From NCBI GenBank assembly GCA_947487095.1, contig CANKVI010000059.1, positions 1-5,763 on the forward strand: a stretch of DNA of 5,763 nt, written 5' to 3'. The position numbers and the translations under genes are program-made. Under the pieces are notes generated by a model. That model worked only from the letters and a program-made list of their open reading frames with translations, did not search any database and had not been told where the DNA came from. Numbering within the stretch: the first letter of the stretch is position 1; every line of letters begins with the position of its first letter. This document shows positions 1 to 5,717 of the stretch, piece after piece. This DNA comes from Acidimicrobiaceae bacterium. GTDB lineage: Bacteria > Actinomycetota > Acidimicrobiia > Acidimicrobiales > Ilumatobacteraceae.

Positions 1-797
1 GAAGAAATTGGCCAGGTCAGGGCCATTCCACCTAATTGAATTACCGCTACAAGTATTCCGGTGCGACCAATGCTTAAGCCTTCTCGCGTGGCGTAAATGA
101 CGGCCATTCCGAGCATGCCACCATGTGCAAGACCAACGAGCAAGATGGCTCCGAATCCGGTGGGAACAATTCGTGCAAGTTCTCTCAGCGTTATGTGCTC
201 ATGATTTTCAATACTCGGCGTTGCCGCTTGTTCCGACATGGAAACGGGGATGACAGCAAGTGACGCAATCATTGCGGCAAACGCAAAACCCGTGAGGTTT
301 CGCGCGTCAAAATTGAACACCATCAATTGCCCGGCGCCGTAAGCACCTACTGTCACCACGTTGTACACCGCAAGTAGTCGGCCGCGGAATGTGTTGGTTG
401 CAAGGCCATTCAGCCAAGATTCGGCAACGACATAAAGCCCTGCATAGCAAAAGCCAGTGCTCACTCGCATAATGATCCACACAACGGGCGAATCGAATAC
501 TCCGCTCACAAGAACTGAAGCGCTGAGTAGCGATGCAAGTGCTGCGTACACACGAATGTGGCCGACCTGTGCAAGTGCGCGCAGTGTGTACCACGAACCA
601 AGAAGGAAGCCCGCGTAATACGCGGTGGTAATTCCACCGCTGACAATGGTGGGTAATTGTTTTAATTCTGCGCGAATACCGACCATGGTGCTGAACAAGC
701 CAGCCGTCACCAGTAACAAAGAAAGTCCGGCGAATAGTCCCCAAGTAGAAAGAAGAATTCGTTTGCGCGTTGGGTTAAGTGAGGGGAGAAAGCGCAT
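1..797 (-). CDS. MFS transporter, YcaD-like, C-terminal part beyond left edge
   Basis: Inner-membrane major facilitator superfamily transporter; the substrate cannot be read from sequence. Translating the minus strand gives 265 codons, open to the window edge, so about two thirds of a usual ~400-residue protein is present. Hydrophobic segments lie near residues 17-38, 55-73, 82-100, 105-128, 142-163, 168-186, 212-235 and 246-265, separated by a polar central loop at about 188-210. The stretch at residues 118-157, with YAGLYVVAESWLN, then FRGRLLAVY and a glycine-rich helix ending GQL, resembles the corresponding TM4-TM5 region of E. coli YcaD, as does YYAGFLLGSW in TM2. The ATG at 797 is chosen; a TTG directly before it and a TTG at 809 overlapping the upstream stop are in-frame alternatives. 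No strong Shine-Dalgarno is present. Only 8 nt separate it from the upstream transporter, which implies co-transcription. Family call good, subfamily moderate. Confidence 0.85.
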   Translation of the reverse strand, partial: MRFLPSLNPTRKRILLSTWGLFAGLSLLLVTAGLFSTMVGIRAELKQLPTIVSGGITTAYYAGFLLGSWYTLRALAQVGHIRVYAALASLLSASVLVSGVFDSPVVWIIMRVSTGFCYAGLYVVAESWLNGLATNTFRGRLLAVYNVVTVGAYGAGQLMVFNFDARNLTGFAFAAMIASLAVIPVSMSEQAATPSIENHEHITLRELARIVPTGFGAILLVGLAHGGMLGMAVIYATREGLSIGRTGILVAVIQLGGMALTWPIS

Positions 798-805
798 CAA
801 CTCAG

Positions 806-2026
806 TCAAGCACGAATATCTTGCTGGCTGATGGCATGTTCAACAGGTTTGAGCAAACGTCTGGCAAAGAGTGCGTAACCAGTCATCACAATCGCCGAAA
901 TAATGAATGGGCCGCGAAGTCCAAAGACTCGTGCTGCAATGCCTCCAAAGAGTGCTCCAAACGGAACAATTCCCCATGTGACGGTGCGAGACACGGCGTT
1001 CATGCGTCCGAGCATGCGCGTTGGGGTGATTTGTTGTCGAAGCGTGGTGTTCAGCGCTATCCACCAACCCGAACCAAGACCTAAGACGAGATGCATTGCG
1101 ATTGCCAAGATTGGTTCCCATGCGACTGCTAGCCCAACGGTGGCAATAGCCCATGCCCACAGCGAAACCTGGAGTGTTCGTGTTTTTCCTAGCTTTGTGG
1201 TGATTTTGTCTAGGAAGAAACGACTAATGACAGTTCCCAAAGCAGCACCCACCGACAACGCGGTGAATGTGATTTTGTTTCCCCCAAGTAGGTCTTCGTT
1301 GTACAACACCAGAAGCGAGTTGGCGGCGAAGTAGAAAAAGTTCACCACCATGAGAATTTCTGTGAGCCTGCGCAGCGACACCGTTTCTATGGTGTAGCGA
1401 ATACCTTCCTTGACGTCTTGCCAGATCTTCGTTGTTGGCGGCTCGACTGCATGTTCGTCAGGTACGCGTGAAACGAGCACGGCCGATCCAGCAAATGTTG
1501 CGGCATCGGCAAGGAATGGCAGCGACATCGACGCGTTAAACATGGCAACACCAAGTGGTGGTCCTATGAACTGTGCAGCAACGATTTGTCCACTGGCGAA
1601 GCGGGCGTTTGCTTCAAGTAGATCTTCTGGTTTAACAATTGCGGGGATAAGGCCTTGTGCAGCATTGACGTGAAGTGTTTCGCAGGTTCCAAGGAGGAAC
1701 GCACTGAGATACAGCATCCAGATATTGACCACGTCGGTGAGAATCGCAACACCGAGCAAACCAACAATGACAAGCCGAATGAGGTCGGCGCCAATCATGA
1801 GTTTTCTTCGGTCCATTCGGTCGGCAAGTGCACCGGTGAACAGCGAGAACATCAGCCACGGCAAACGTGATGCAATCGTTACACCGGCGATAAGTACTGG
1901 ATCGCGTGTGAGGATTGCGGCAAGCAGTGGAAACGCTGTGAGAAACATTCCATCGCCAGCACTTGACACCATGACCGAGAGCCACACCGAGCGAAAGTTT
2001 TTTCCGATCGACCTCTTTGACGCCAT
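806..2026 (-). CDS. MFS_3 / EntS-type efflux transporter
   Basis: Predicted proton-coupled exporter in the inner membrane, of the MFS_3 (enterobactin exporter/macrolide-efflux-like) group. The protein has 406 residues, a full-length size with about 12 hydrophobic segments. Visible marks are SSAGDGMFLTAFPLL in TM1 (21-35), the MFS motif A between TM2 and TM3 (GALADRMDRRKLM, 65-77), a central polar loop at about 188-220, and near the C-terminus LGRMNAVSRTVTWGIVPFGAL (339-359), which follows the LGRvNAv...P.GAllGG pattern of this group. The reading frame stays open upstream to 2131, but that extension lies inside the decarboxylase gene and is basic and Cys/His-rich, so the ATG at 2026 (MASKRS) is preferred. 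It begins 2 nt after the upstream stop, with no Shine-Dalgarno, suggesting translational coupling. The substrate is unknown; from context it may export a product of the neighbouring enzymes, which is inference. Confidence 0.9.
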   Translation of the reverse strand: MASKRSIGKNFRSVWLSVMVSSAGDGMFLTAFPLLAAILTRDPVLIAGVTIASRLPWLMFSLFTGALADRMDRRKLMIGADLIRLVIVGLLGVAILTDVVNIWMLYLSAFLLGTCETLHVNAAQGLIPAIVKPEDLLEANARFASGQIVAAQFIGPPLGVAMFNASMSLPFLADAATFAGSAVLVSRVPDEHAVEPPTTKIWQDVKEGIRYTIETVSLRRLTEILMVVNFFYFAANSLLVLYNEDLLGGNKITFTALSVGAALGTVISRFFLDKITTKLGKTRTLQVSLWAWAIATVGLAVAWEPILAIAMHLVLGLGSGWWIALNTTLRQQITPTRMLGRMNAVSRTVTWGIVPFGALFGGIAARVFGLRGPFIISAIVMTGYALFARRLLKPVEHAISQQDIRA

Positions 2027-2028
2027 TG

Positions 2029-3624
2029 CTACGAAACGCTGATTCGAATAAAGTGCGCGCCGCGATGCTCGAACGCTTCGGCAAGAACAATTGAAAACGC
2101 TTCGATGGTGGTGACATCGACAGCATTCCACCCGAACCCGCGAGCGATTGCTGTTGGGTCATGCGATGAAACGTCAACGCCCATTCGTGGCGCATGAACA
2201 TCGTCGAACGATTCACGAATTTGTGCATAGCCGCGGTTATCCCACAGTACGACCACGATGTCGACGCCTTCATCAATTGCAGCAGCCATTTCGGCAACCG
2301 TGAAAAGCCAACCGCCGTCGCCAGCAATTGCGAGCACGGGCTTCGTTGAATCTGCAATTGCTGCACCAATTGCCATTGGCAGTGCGCAACCAAGAGTTCC
2401 GAATCCAAACGGTGCAAGCCACGAGCGCGGCGTGTCGCAGGCCATAACGGTGTGCGCTGCGTACGCAAGTTGCGTGGAGTCAAGTGCAACCATTGTTCCC
2501 TCTGGAATGATTTGTTCCATTGCGTCAATCCATGGCAGAAGGTCTTGACGTACTCCCGCACGTGCTGACAAGCGCAGGTTTGTTGCACGAGCGGTTCCGC
2601 TGTTAGCCGACGAAACGCCGAGTTTTTTCAGTTCTTGATCGAGAGCATTAAGTGTGACGAGTGAGTCACCTTGCAAAGAAATGTCGGGCGACTTCCGACG
2701 CTGCATCTGTTCAGCGTCTATGTCGATACGAATCACTTTTCCTGAAAAATTCAGTGCACGCCCACCGTTGTATAGGTCGGCATCAGAAAGTTCTGAACCA
2801 GCCACCAACACCACGTCTGACTGTTCGATCTCGTCTTGAACACGTGGGATAACAAGCGCCGAGCCTGCGCACAGCGGGTGACTTGACGGAACTATGCCTT
2901 TTGCATTTCCCGTAAGCACGACGGGGGAGTCAATTGCGGTTGCAATACGCGAGAGAGCGTCGCCTGCATTAATTGCACCTCCACCAGCAATGATCATGGG
3001 GCGTTTTGCACCTGCAAGCATTTGTGCAGCCCGCTGAATGTCAGATTCACTTGGCCGTGATTGCGTCGAAGCAATTGTTACGCGAGTAAAGGGTTCGACG
3101 AACTGTTCCAACACATCGGTTGGAATAGCAAGGTGCACAGGCCTTGGACGGCTGGATGTGAATACATTCCAAGCACGCTCAATGAGCTGCGGCAATTGTG
3201 TTGGATCGATAACGGTTTCGCTAAATGCGGTAACGGTGCGAACCACAGCAGACTGATCGTCAAGGTCGTGCAACGGACCAAACTTCTTGCCAAGCGCATT
3301 GGTTGGAGTGGTGCTTGCAAGAACGAGCATTGGTCGCGAGTCGTGATACGCCTGCGCAATTGGTGTTATTGCATTGGTGAGTCCAGGCCCAGAGATGAGC
3401 GCACACACGCCCGGCTTGCCGGTCGCGATTGACCAGCCATCGGCCATGAAACCGGCACCTTGTTCGTGGCGAGGTGCAACAACTCGAACTCCAGAAGAGT
3501 GCAGGCCACGAAAGAGCTCAATGTTGTGAACGCCTGGAATACCGAAAACGGTGTCTAGTTCATACTCACGAACAAGAAGATCAATGATTGCCTCGCCAAC
3601 ACGCAATTTTCCTGACGAAGTCAC
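2029..3624 (-). CDS. ThDP-dependent decarboxylase / acetolactate-synthase-like, resembling 5-guanidino-2-oxopentanoate decarboxylase
   Basis: Cytosolic thiamine-diphosphate enzyme of 531 residues, the usual length for acetolactate synthase, benzoylformate decarboxylase and AruI relatives. The three domains are in order. The N-terminal pyrimidine-binding domain (about 1-175) has FGIPGVHNIELFRGL and PRHEQGAGFMADGW, with the probable catalytic Glu54. The central domain (about 190-330) contains IIAGGGAINAG (211-221). The C-terminal pyrophosphate-binding domain (about 360-531) carries GDGG at 435-438 and the metal-ligand Asn463 in WDNRGY, the GDG-x(25)-N signature. The N-terminal stretch resembles AruI, which decarboxylates 2-ketoarginine to 4-guanidinobutyraldehyde in the arginine transaminase pathway, but other 2-oxo acids are possible. 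The GTG start is fixed by an in-frame TAG four codons upstream (3634-3636). The gene sits 22 nt after the acetyltransferase, and a TANNNT box precedes the start. Enzyme family sure, substrate uncertain. Confidence 0.92.
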   Translation of the reverse strand: MTSSGKLRVGEAIIDLLVREYELDTVFGIPGVHNIELFRGLHSSGVRVVAPRHEQGAGFMADGWSIATGKPGVCALISGPGLTNAITPIAQAYHDSRPMLVLASTTPTNALGKKFGPLHDLDDQSAVVRTVTAFSETVIDPTQLPQLIERAWNVFTSSRPRPVHLAIPTDVLEQFVEPFTRVTIASTQSRPSESDIQRAAQMLAGAKRPMIIAGGGAINAGDALSRIATAIDSPVVLTGNAKGIVPSSHPLCAGSALVIPRVQDEIEQSDVVLVAGSELSDADLYNGGRALNFSGKVIRIDIDAEQMQRRKSPDISLQGDSLVTLNALDQELKKLGVSSANSGTARATNLRLSARAGVRQDLLPWIDAMEQIIPEGTMVALDSTQLAYAAHTVMACDTPRSWLAPFGFGTLGCALPMAIGAAIADSTKPVLAIAGDGGWLFTVAEMAAAIDEGVDIVVVLWDNRGYAQIRESFDDVHAPRMGVDVSSHDPTAIARGFGWNAVDVTTIEAFSIVLAEAFEHRGAHFIRISVS

Positions 3625-3630
3625 AGGGCA

Positions 3631-3636
3631 AATCTA
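3631..3636 (-). promoter_or_regulatory. Candidate internal -10 box before the decarboxylase
   Basis: The minus strand reads TAGATT, followed by TGCCCT and the GTG start at 3624. This is the same 6-nt distance from box to start as at the first gene of the run. The box also contains the in-frame TAG that limits the start. It lies in the only gap of the run longer than 8 nt, so it may be an internal promoter giving a leaderless decarboxylase-transporter transcript. No -35 match was found. Confidence 0.35.
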
Positions 3637-3646
3637 GCCGAGAGCC

Positions 3647-4285
3647 TCAATCACGAAGTCGTGCAAGCAATGACGCTTTGGTGGCTGGCCATTCGTCGTG
3701 GAGTAGCGAATAGTAAGCCGAATCTCGGTAACCATCATTTGCACCATCTGATGAGTACATGTTGTGACGAAGGATGCCTTCAAACTTCGCGCCAACTCGT
3801 TCGATGTTTGCTCGTGAAGCGGCGTTTCGCGCATCGGTTTTAAAGAACAGTCGGTCAACATCAAGTTGATCAAACGCGTACGACATCATGAGCAACTTTG
3901 CTTCGGTGTTCACAAATGTTCGCTGTGCAGAAGCAGCTAGCCATGTTGAGCCAATTTCAATTGCATTTGGTCGCACTGAGTCGGATGGTTTGCCGTCTGG
4001 CGATGTCCAGTATTCAGCCGACATGAACCGAGTTGAACCAACAACAGTTTCCGTGTCGGTACGGATGGTGGCGAAGGGCAATGCCGTTCCCGCTGCGTGT
4101 GCACTTAACGCGGTTTCGATGTAGCGCGCAACATCTGCTTCATTTGGTTCAGGCACCCAGGTGTAGCGAAAAGATTCGCGCGAGTCTGTAGCGGCTAACC
4201 GTAAACCTTCAACATGATTGAGGGAAAGCGGTTCGAGGCGTACTCGGTTTCCGCGAAGCGTTACTGGCGTAAGCGGATGCGGCAT
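3647..4285 (-). CDS. GNAT family N-acetyltransferase (RimJ/RimL-like, Acetyltransf_3)
   Basis: Predicted cytosolic acetyl-CoA-dependent N-acetyltransferase of 212 residues, a single GNAT domain filling the chain. The N-terminal beta strand is VTLRGNRVRLEPLSLNHVEGL (8-28). The core strand and acetyl-CoA-binding region is IEIGSTWL followed by AQRTFVNTEAKLLMMSYAF (109-138), the variant of motif A found in this subgroup. Motif B is DVDRLFFKTDARNAASRANIERVGAKFEG (142-170), with the typical NxxSRxxIERxGAK pattern. The C-terminus has YRDSAYYSLLHDEWP (186-200). Related proteins acetylate amino groups of ribosomal N-termini, amino acids or antibiotics; the acceptor here cannot be told. The ATG start lies 3 nt after the stop of the SCO6745-like gene and the stop is 22 nt before the decarboxylase, so it reads as the second gene of the run. 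No clear Shine-Dalgarno; coupling to the upstream gene is likely. Confidence 0.9.
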   Translation of the reverse strand: MPHPLTPVTLRGNRVRLEPLSLNHVEGLRLAATDSRESFRYTWVPEPNEADVARYIETALSAHAAGTALPFATIRTDTETVVGSTRFMSAEYWTSPDGKPSDSVRPNAIEIGSTWLAASAQRTFVNTEAKLLMMSYAFDQLDVDRLFFKTDARNAASRANIERVGAKFEGILRHNMYSSDGANDGYRDSAYYSLLHDEWPATKASLLARLRD

Positions 4286-4288
4286 GAA

Positions 4289-5020
4289 TTACTTGAGGGC
4301 TGCTTCGAAGGCCTTGGTTCCGTCAACCAATGCCTTGCGCTCTGCTTCATTCAAAACTGAATAGGCAGGAATGCACAATGCATCGGTGAGCTTCTCAGCT
4401 TCAACCATCAGTGCGCGAACTGTGTCATCAACTACAGGTGCGTCGTCTTCGCCCCAGCCGAAACCTTTCACATCATTTGGTCGCTTCACGTAGTGGGCCT
4501 GTTTCGATGTAAGGCCTACTGCGCGAATGGCGATGAGGTGTGCTGAACCACGGAACTCTCGAAGCGACGCGGCAAGTTGCATTGCGCGTGCTGGAGTGTC
4601 TTCAGCAAGTGGCATCGACTTGAATGCTGCAAACAGTGCAAGCCCGTCAGGATCGGCTGCATTGAATACCTTCTCCATGGCGGCTGTGAATTCGTTGAGA
4701 CCTGCCATATCTGCGAGTTTTTCGCGGCCCAAGTGTGCTGCAACTTCGTAGTGTGCATCGCCAATTACACGTGCAGGTTGCTTTGCGGTAGCCAGGCTCC
4801 ATGCTGCACCAATGATGACCGGGTTGAAGTAGCCGAATGCTGCTGCGACAACGCTGCCATCACAGTCGCCAAGGCTTCCGCCGCGACCTGCAACATAAAA
4901 CTCCATGCCCTTCAGCCCCATTGACTTGCCAACTTCAATGGCGTTAGGAGTGAAGTAGTACTTCCAGCCATTGTCGTTGAGAATTGGGCAAACGGTGTTT
5001 ACGAGCTCTTCGTTAGTCAT
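4289..5020 (-). CDS. SCO6745-like family protein, function unknown
   Basis: A soluble protein of 243 residues without signal peptide or membrane span. It resembles the actinobacterial SCO6745 family, whose structural core has been described as helix-turn-helix-like. Matching stretches are YYFTPNAIEVGKSMGLKGMEFYVAGRGGSLG (21-51), followed by VVAAAFGYFNPVII (57-70), which parallels the family pattern of an A/G-R-G/A-x-P/S-LG turn then VxAxFYxFxP. Later come ASLREFRGSAHLIAIRAVGL (151-170) and GFGWGEDD (186-193). It is somewhat shorter than the members I recall. No catalytic residues are known to me, and a regulatory or enzymatic role would be a guess. It is the first gene of the leftward run, 31 nt from the divergent DUF2889 start. 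TANNNT lies 6 nt before the ATG and no Shine-Dalgarno is seen, so the mRNA may be leaderless. The coding call is strong, the family call moderate. Confidence 0.85.
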   Translation of the reverse strand: MTNEELVNTVCPILNDNGWKYYFTPNAIEVGKSMGLKGMEFYVAGRGGSLGDCDGSVVAAAFGYFNPVIIGAAWSLATAKQPARVIGDAHYEVAAHLGREKLADMAGLNEFTAAMEKVFNAADPDGLALFAAFKSMPLAEDTPARAMQLAASLREFRGSAHLIAIRAVGLTSKQAHYVKRPNDVKGFGWGEDDAPVVDDTVRALMVEAEKLTDALCIPAYSVLNEAERKALVDGTKAFEAALK

Positions 5021-5026
5021 ATGCGC

Positions 5027-5032
5027 AGGTTA
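5027..5032 (-). promoter_or_regulatory. Candidate -10 box for the leftward operon
   Basis: On the minus strand this reads TAACCT, a TANNNT match, followed by 6 nt and then the ATG at 5020. That spacing would place the transcription start at or next to the A of the start codon, giving a leaderless mRNA. There is no convincing -35 hexamer 16-18 nt upstream. Short motif, so low certainty alone. Confidence 0.35.
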
Positions 5033-5038
5033 GTTGGT

Positions 5039-5044
5039 TAGCGT
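5039..5044 (+). promoter_or_regulatory. Candidate -10 box for the DUF2889 gene
   Basis: TAGCGT on the plus strand fits TANNNT and is followed by 7 nt and the ATG at 5052, again the geometry of a leaderless transcript. If real, it supports the ATG at 5052 over the in-frame TTG at 5034, which would lie upstream of the transcript. No -35 match is apparent. Confidence 0.35.
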
Positions 5045-5051
5045 TGCGCCC

Positions 5052-5711
5052 ATGTCAGCGCAGATTATGTTCCCTGAGAATCCAGAATTTCCACTCATCC
5101 ACACGCGCCGTTACGAGGTTCGCGCATTCCGGATGGCCGCCGACCGGCTCATGCTTCGTGGGGTAGTGGTGGATGAAAAGCCCGCTGGCCTGTATTTGAA
5201 AGGCGACGAACAACCGCTGTGGTTGCATCACATGATTGTCGATCTTGAAATTGTGTATCCGACATTCTTGATTGAAAAGGCTTCGGCAACTTTTCACGAA
5301 CATCCGCATCTTGAATGCACGCACATCACCGATCACTATAAAAAGCTTGAGGGCATGTCGATTGCTCGCGGGTTTAATGCGAAAGTGAAGGAACTCTTCG
5401 CCGGAGCGCGCGGTTGCACGCACATCACTGCGTTGTTGTCGGCAATGGCACCAGTTGCTATTCAGGCTGGATGGTCGATGCGTGTTGCTGCTTCATCGTC
5501 TGAAGAGCCAAATGCTGTTGAAGAAGGCAACTTTGAAGAGCAGCGACGCAGGCAATTCGCAGGCACGATTAACACTTGCCACATGTGGGATGAAAACGGC
5601 GCGTTGGCCACAAAGGTGAAAGAAGGAAACTTTGTAGAAGTTCCACTTTCAGTAAAAAAGCGATTGAAAGAACTTGGTCGCGGCGAAGAAGAGTGGCTGA
5701 ACCTGAAATAG
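5052..5711 (+). CDS. DUF2889 domain protein
   Basis: A soluble protein of 219 residues that matches the DUF2889 pattern along its length; the family has no established function that I know of. Recognisable elements are TRRYEVRAFRMAADRLMLRGVVVD (18-41), HHMIVDLEIVYP (59-70), the conserved Cys in HLECTHITDHY (86-96), LEGMSIARGF (99-108), and GCTHITALLSAMAPVAIQAGW (121-141), the family's GCtHL-like core. A charged tail with CHMWDENG (176-183) ends the protein. Cys and His recur as close pairs at 89/91, 122/124 and 176/177, which could form a metal or redox site; that is inference. The ATG at 5052 is preferred to an in-frame TTG at 5034 because of the TANNNT box at 5039-5044. The start is divergent from the SCO6745-like gene, so regulation may be shared. 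Stop is AAATAG at the start of a palindrome. Confidence 0.88.
   Translation: MSAQIMFPENPEFPLIHTRRYEVRAFRMAADRLMLRGVVVDEKPAGLYLKGDEQPLWLHHMIVDLEIVYPTFLIEKASATFHEHPHLECTHITDHYKKLEGMSIARGFNAKVKELFAGARGCTHITALLSAMAPVAIQAGWSMRVAASSSEEPNAVEEGNFEEQRRRQFAGTINTCHMWDENGALATKVKEGNFVEVPLSVKKRLKELGRGEEEWLNLK
5316..5428 (+). repeat. In-frame 14-bp direct repeat inside the DUF2889 gene
   Basis: TGCACGCACATCAC occurs at 5316-5329 and again at 5415-5428, 99 bp (33 codons) apart and in the same frame, each copy encoding CTHIT. The second copy is the family's GCtHL-type motif; the first covers another conserved Cys. The identity of DNA as well as protein is notable but may simply reflect the same preferred codons. 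Confidence 0.8.
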
Positions 5712-5717
5712 CTATTT
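5706..5717. other. 12-bp palindrome joining two opposed stop codons
   Basis: The sequence AAATAGCTATTT is a perfect palindrome. Its left half is the last Lys codon and TAG stop of the DUF2889 gene; its right half read on the minus strand is also AAA TAG. It is AT-rich and short, with no loop and no following T-run, so it does not look like an intrinsic terminator. Confidence 0.6.

Larger units (their letters stand above)
5021..5051. promoter_or_regulatory. Divergent intergenic region with two back-to-back candidate promoters
   Basis: These 31 nt lie between the start codons of the SCO6745-like gene and the DUF2889 gene and must hold both start regions unless promoters lie inside the genes. 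They contain two direct copies of GGTTAG (5028-5033 and 5036-5041), 8 nt apart, and a 5-bp inverted repeat GCGCA/TGCGC (5023-5027 and 5045-5049) enclosing them. Each GGTTAG copy overlaps one of the two candidate -10 boxes. No good -35 match is seen for either direction. The repeats could be an operator half-site pair, but they are short and could be chance. Confidence 0.4.

Noticed and set aside
307..744. A 145-codon minus-strand open frame.
   Set aside because: It is the out-of-frame reading of the YcaD-like transporter, which is continuous, hydrophobic and family-like in its own frame; this product is Cys/Arg-rich with no domain.
2027..2131. Upstream extension of the MFS_3 transporter frame by 35 codons.
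   Set aside because: It lies wholly inside the decarboxylase coding region, is Cys/His/Arg-rich and unlike a transporter N-terminus; the ATG at 2026 fits the family start and lies right after the upstream stop.
1632..2588. A 318-codon minus-strand open frame crossing the decarboxylase-transporter boundary.
   Set aside because: It overlaps two well-supported genes in another frame, its product is rich in Trp, His, Cys and Arg with no recognisable domain, and it is best explained as a shadow of biased codon use.
3061..3432. A 123-codon plus-strand open frame within the decarboxylase.
   Set aside because: Antisense to conserved ThDP-enzyme sequence, with no domain and no promoter-like box of its own.
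3625..3646. The 22-nt gap between acetyltransferase and decarboxylase as a terminator.
   Set aside because: No stem-loop with a T-run is present on the minus strand; a -10-like box explains the gap better.
4577..4924. A cysteine-rich plus-strand open frame of 115 codons.
   Set aside because: It is antisense to the SCO6745-like gene; the many cysteines come from reading GCA/TGC-rich alanine codons on the opposite strand.
5034..5051. TTG at 5034 as the start of the DUF2889 gene.
   Set aside because: It would add six unremarkable residues; the ATG at 5052 is the stronger codon and has the TANNNT box at the spacing seen at other starts. An AGG at 5027-5029 could serve the TTG, so it is not fully excluded.
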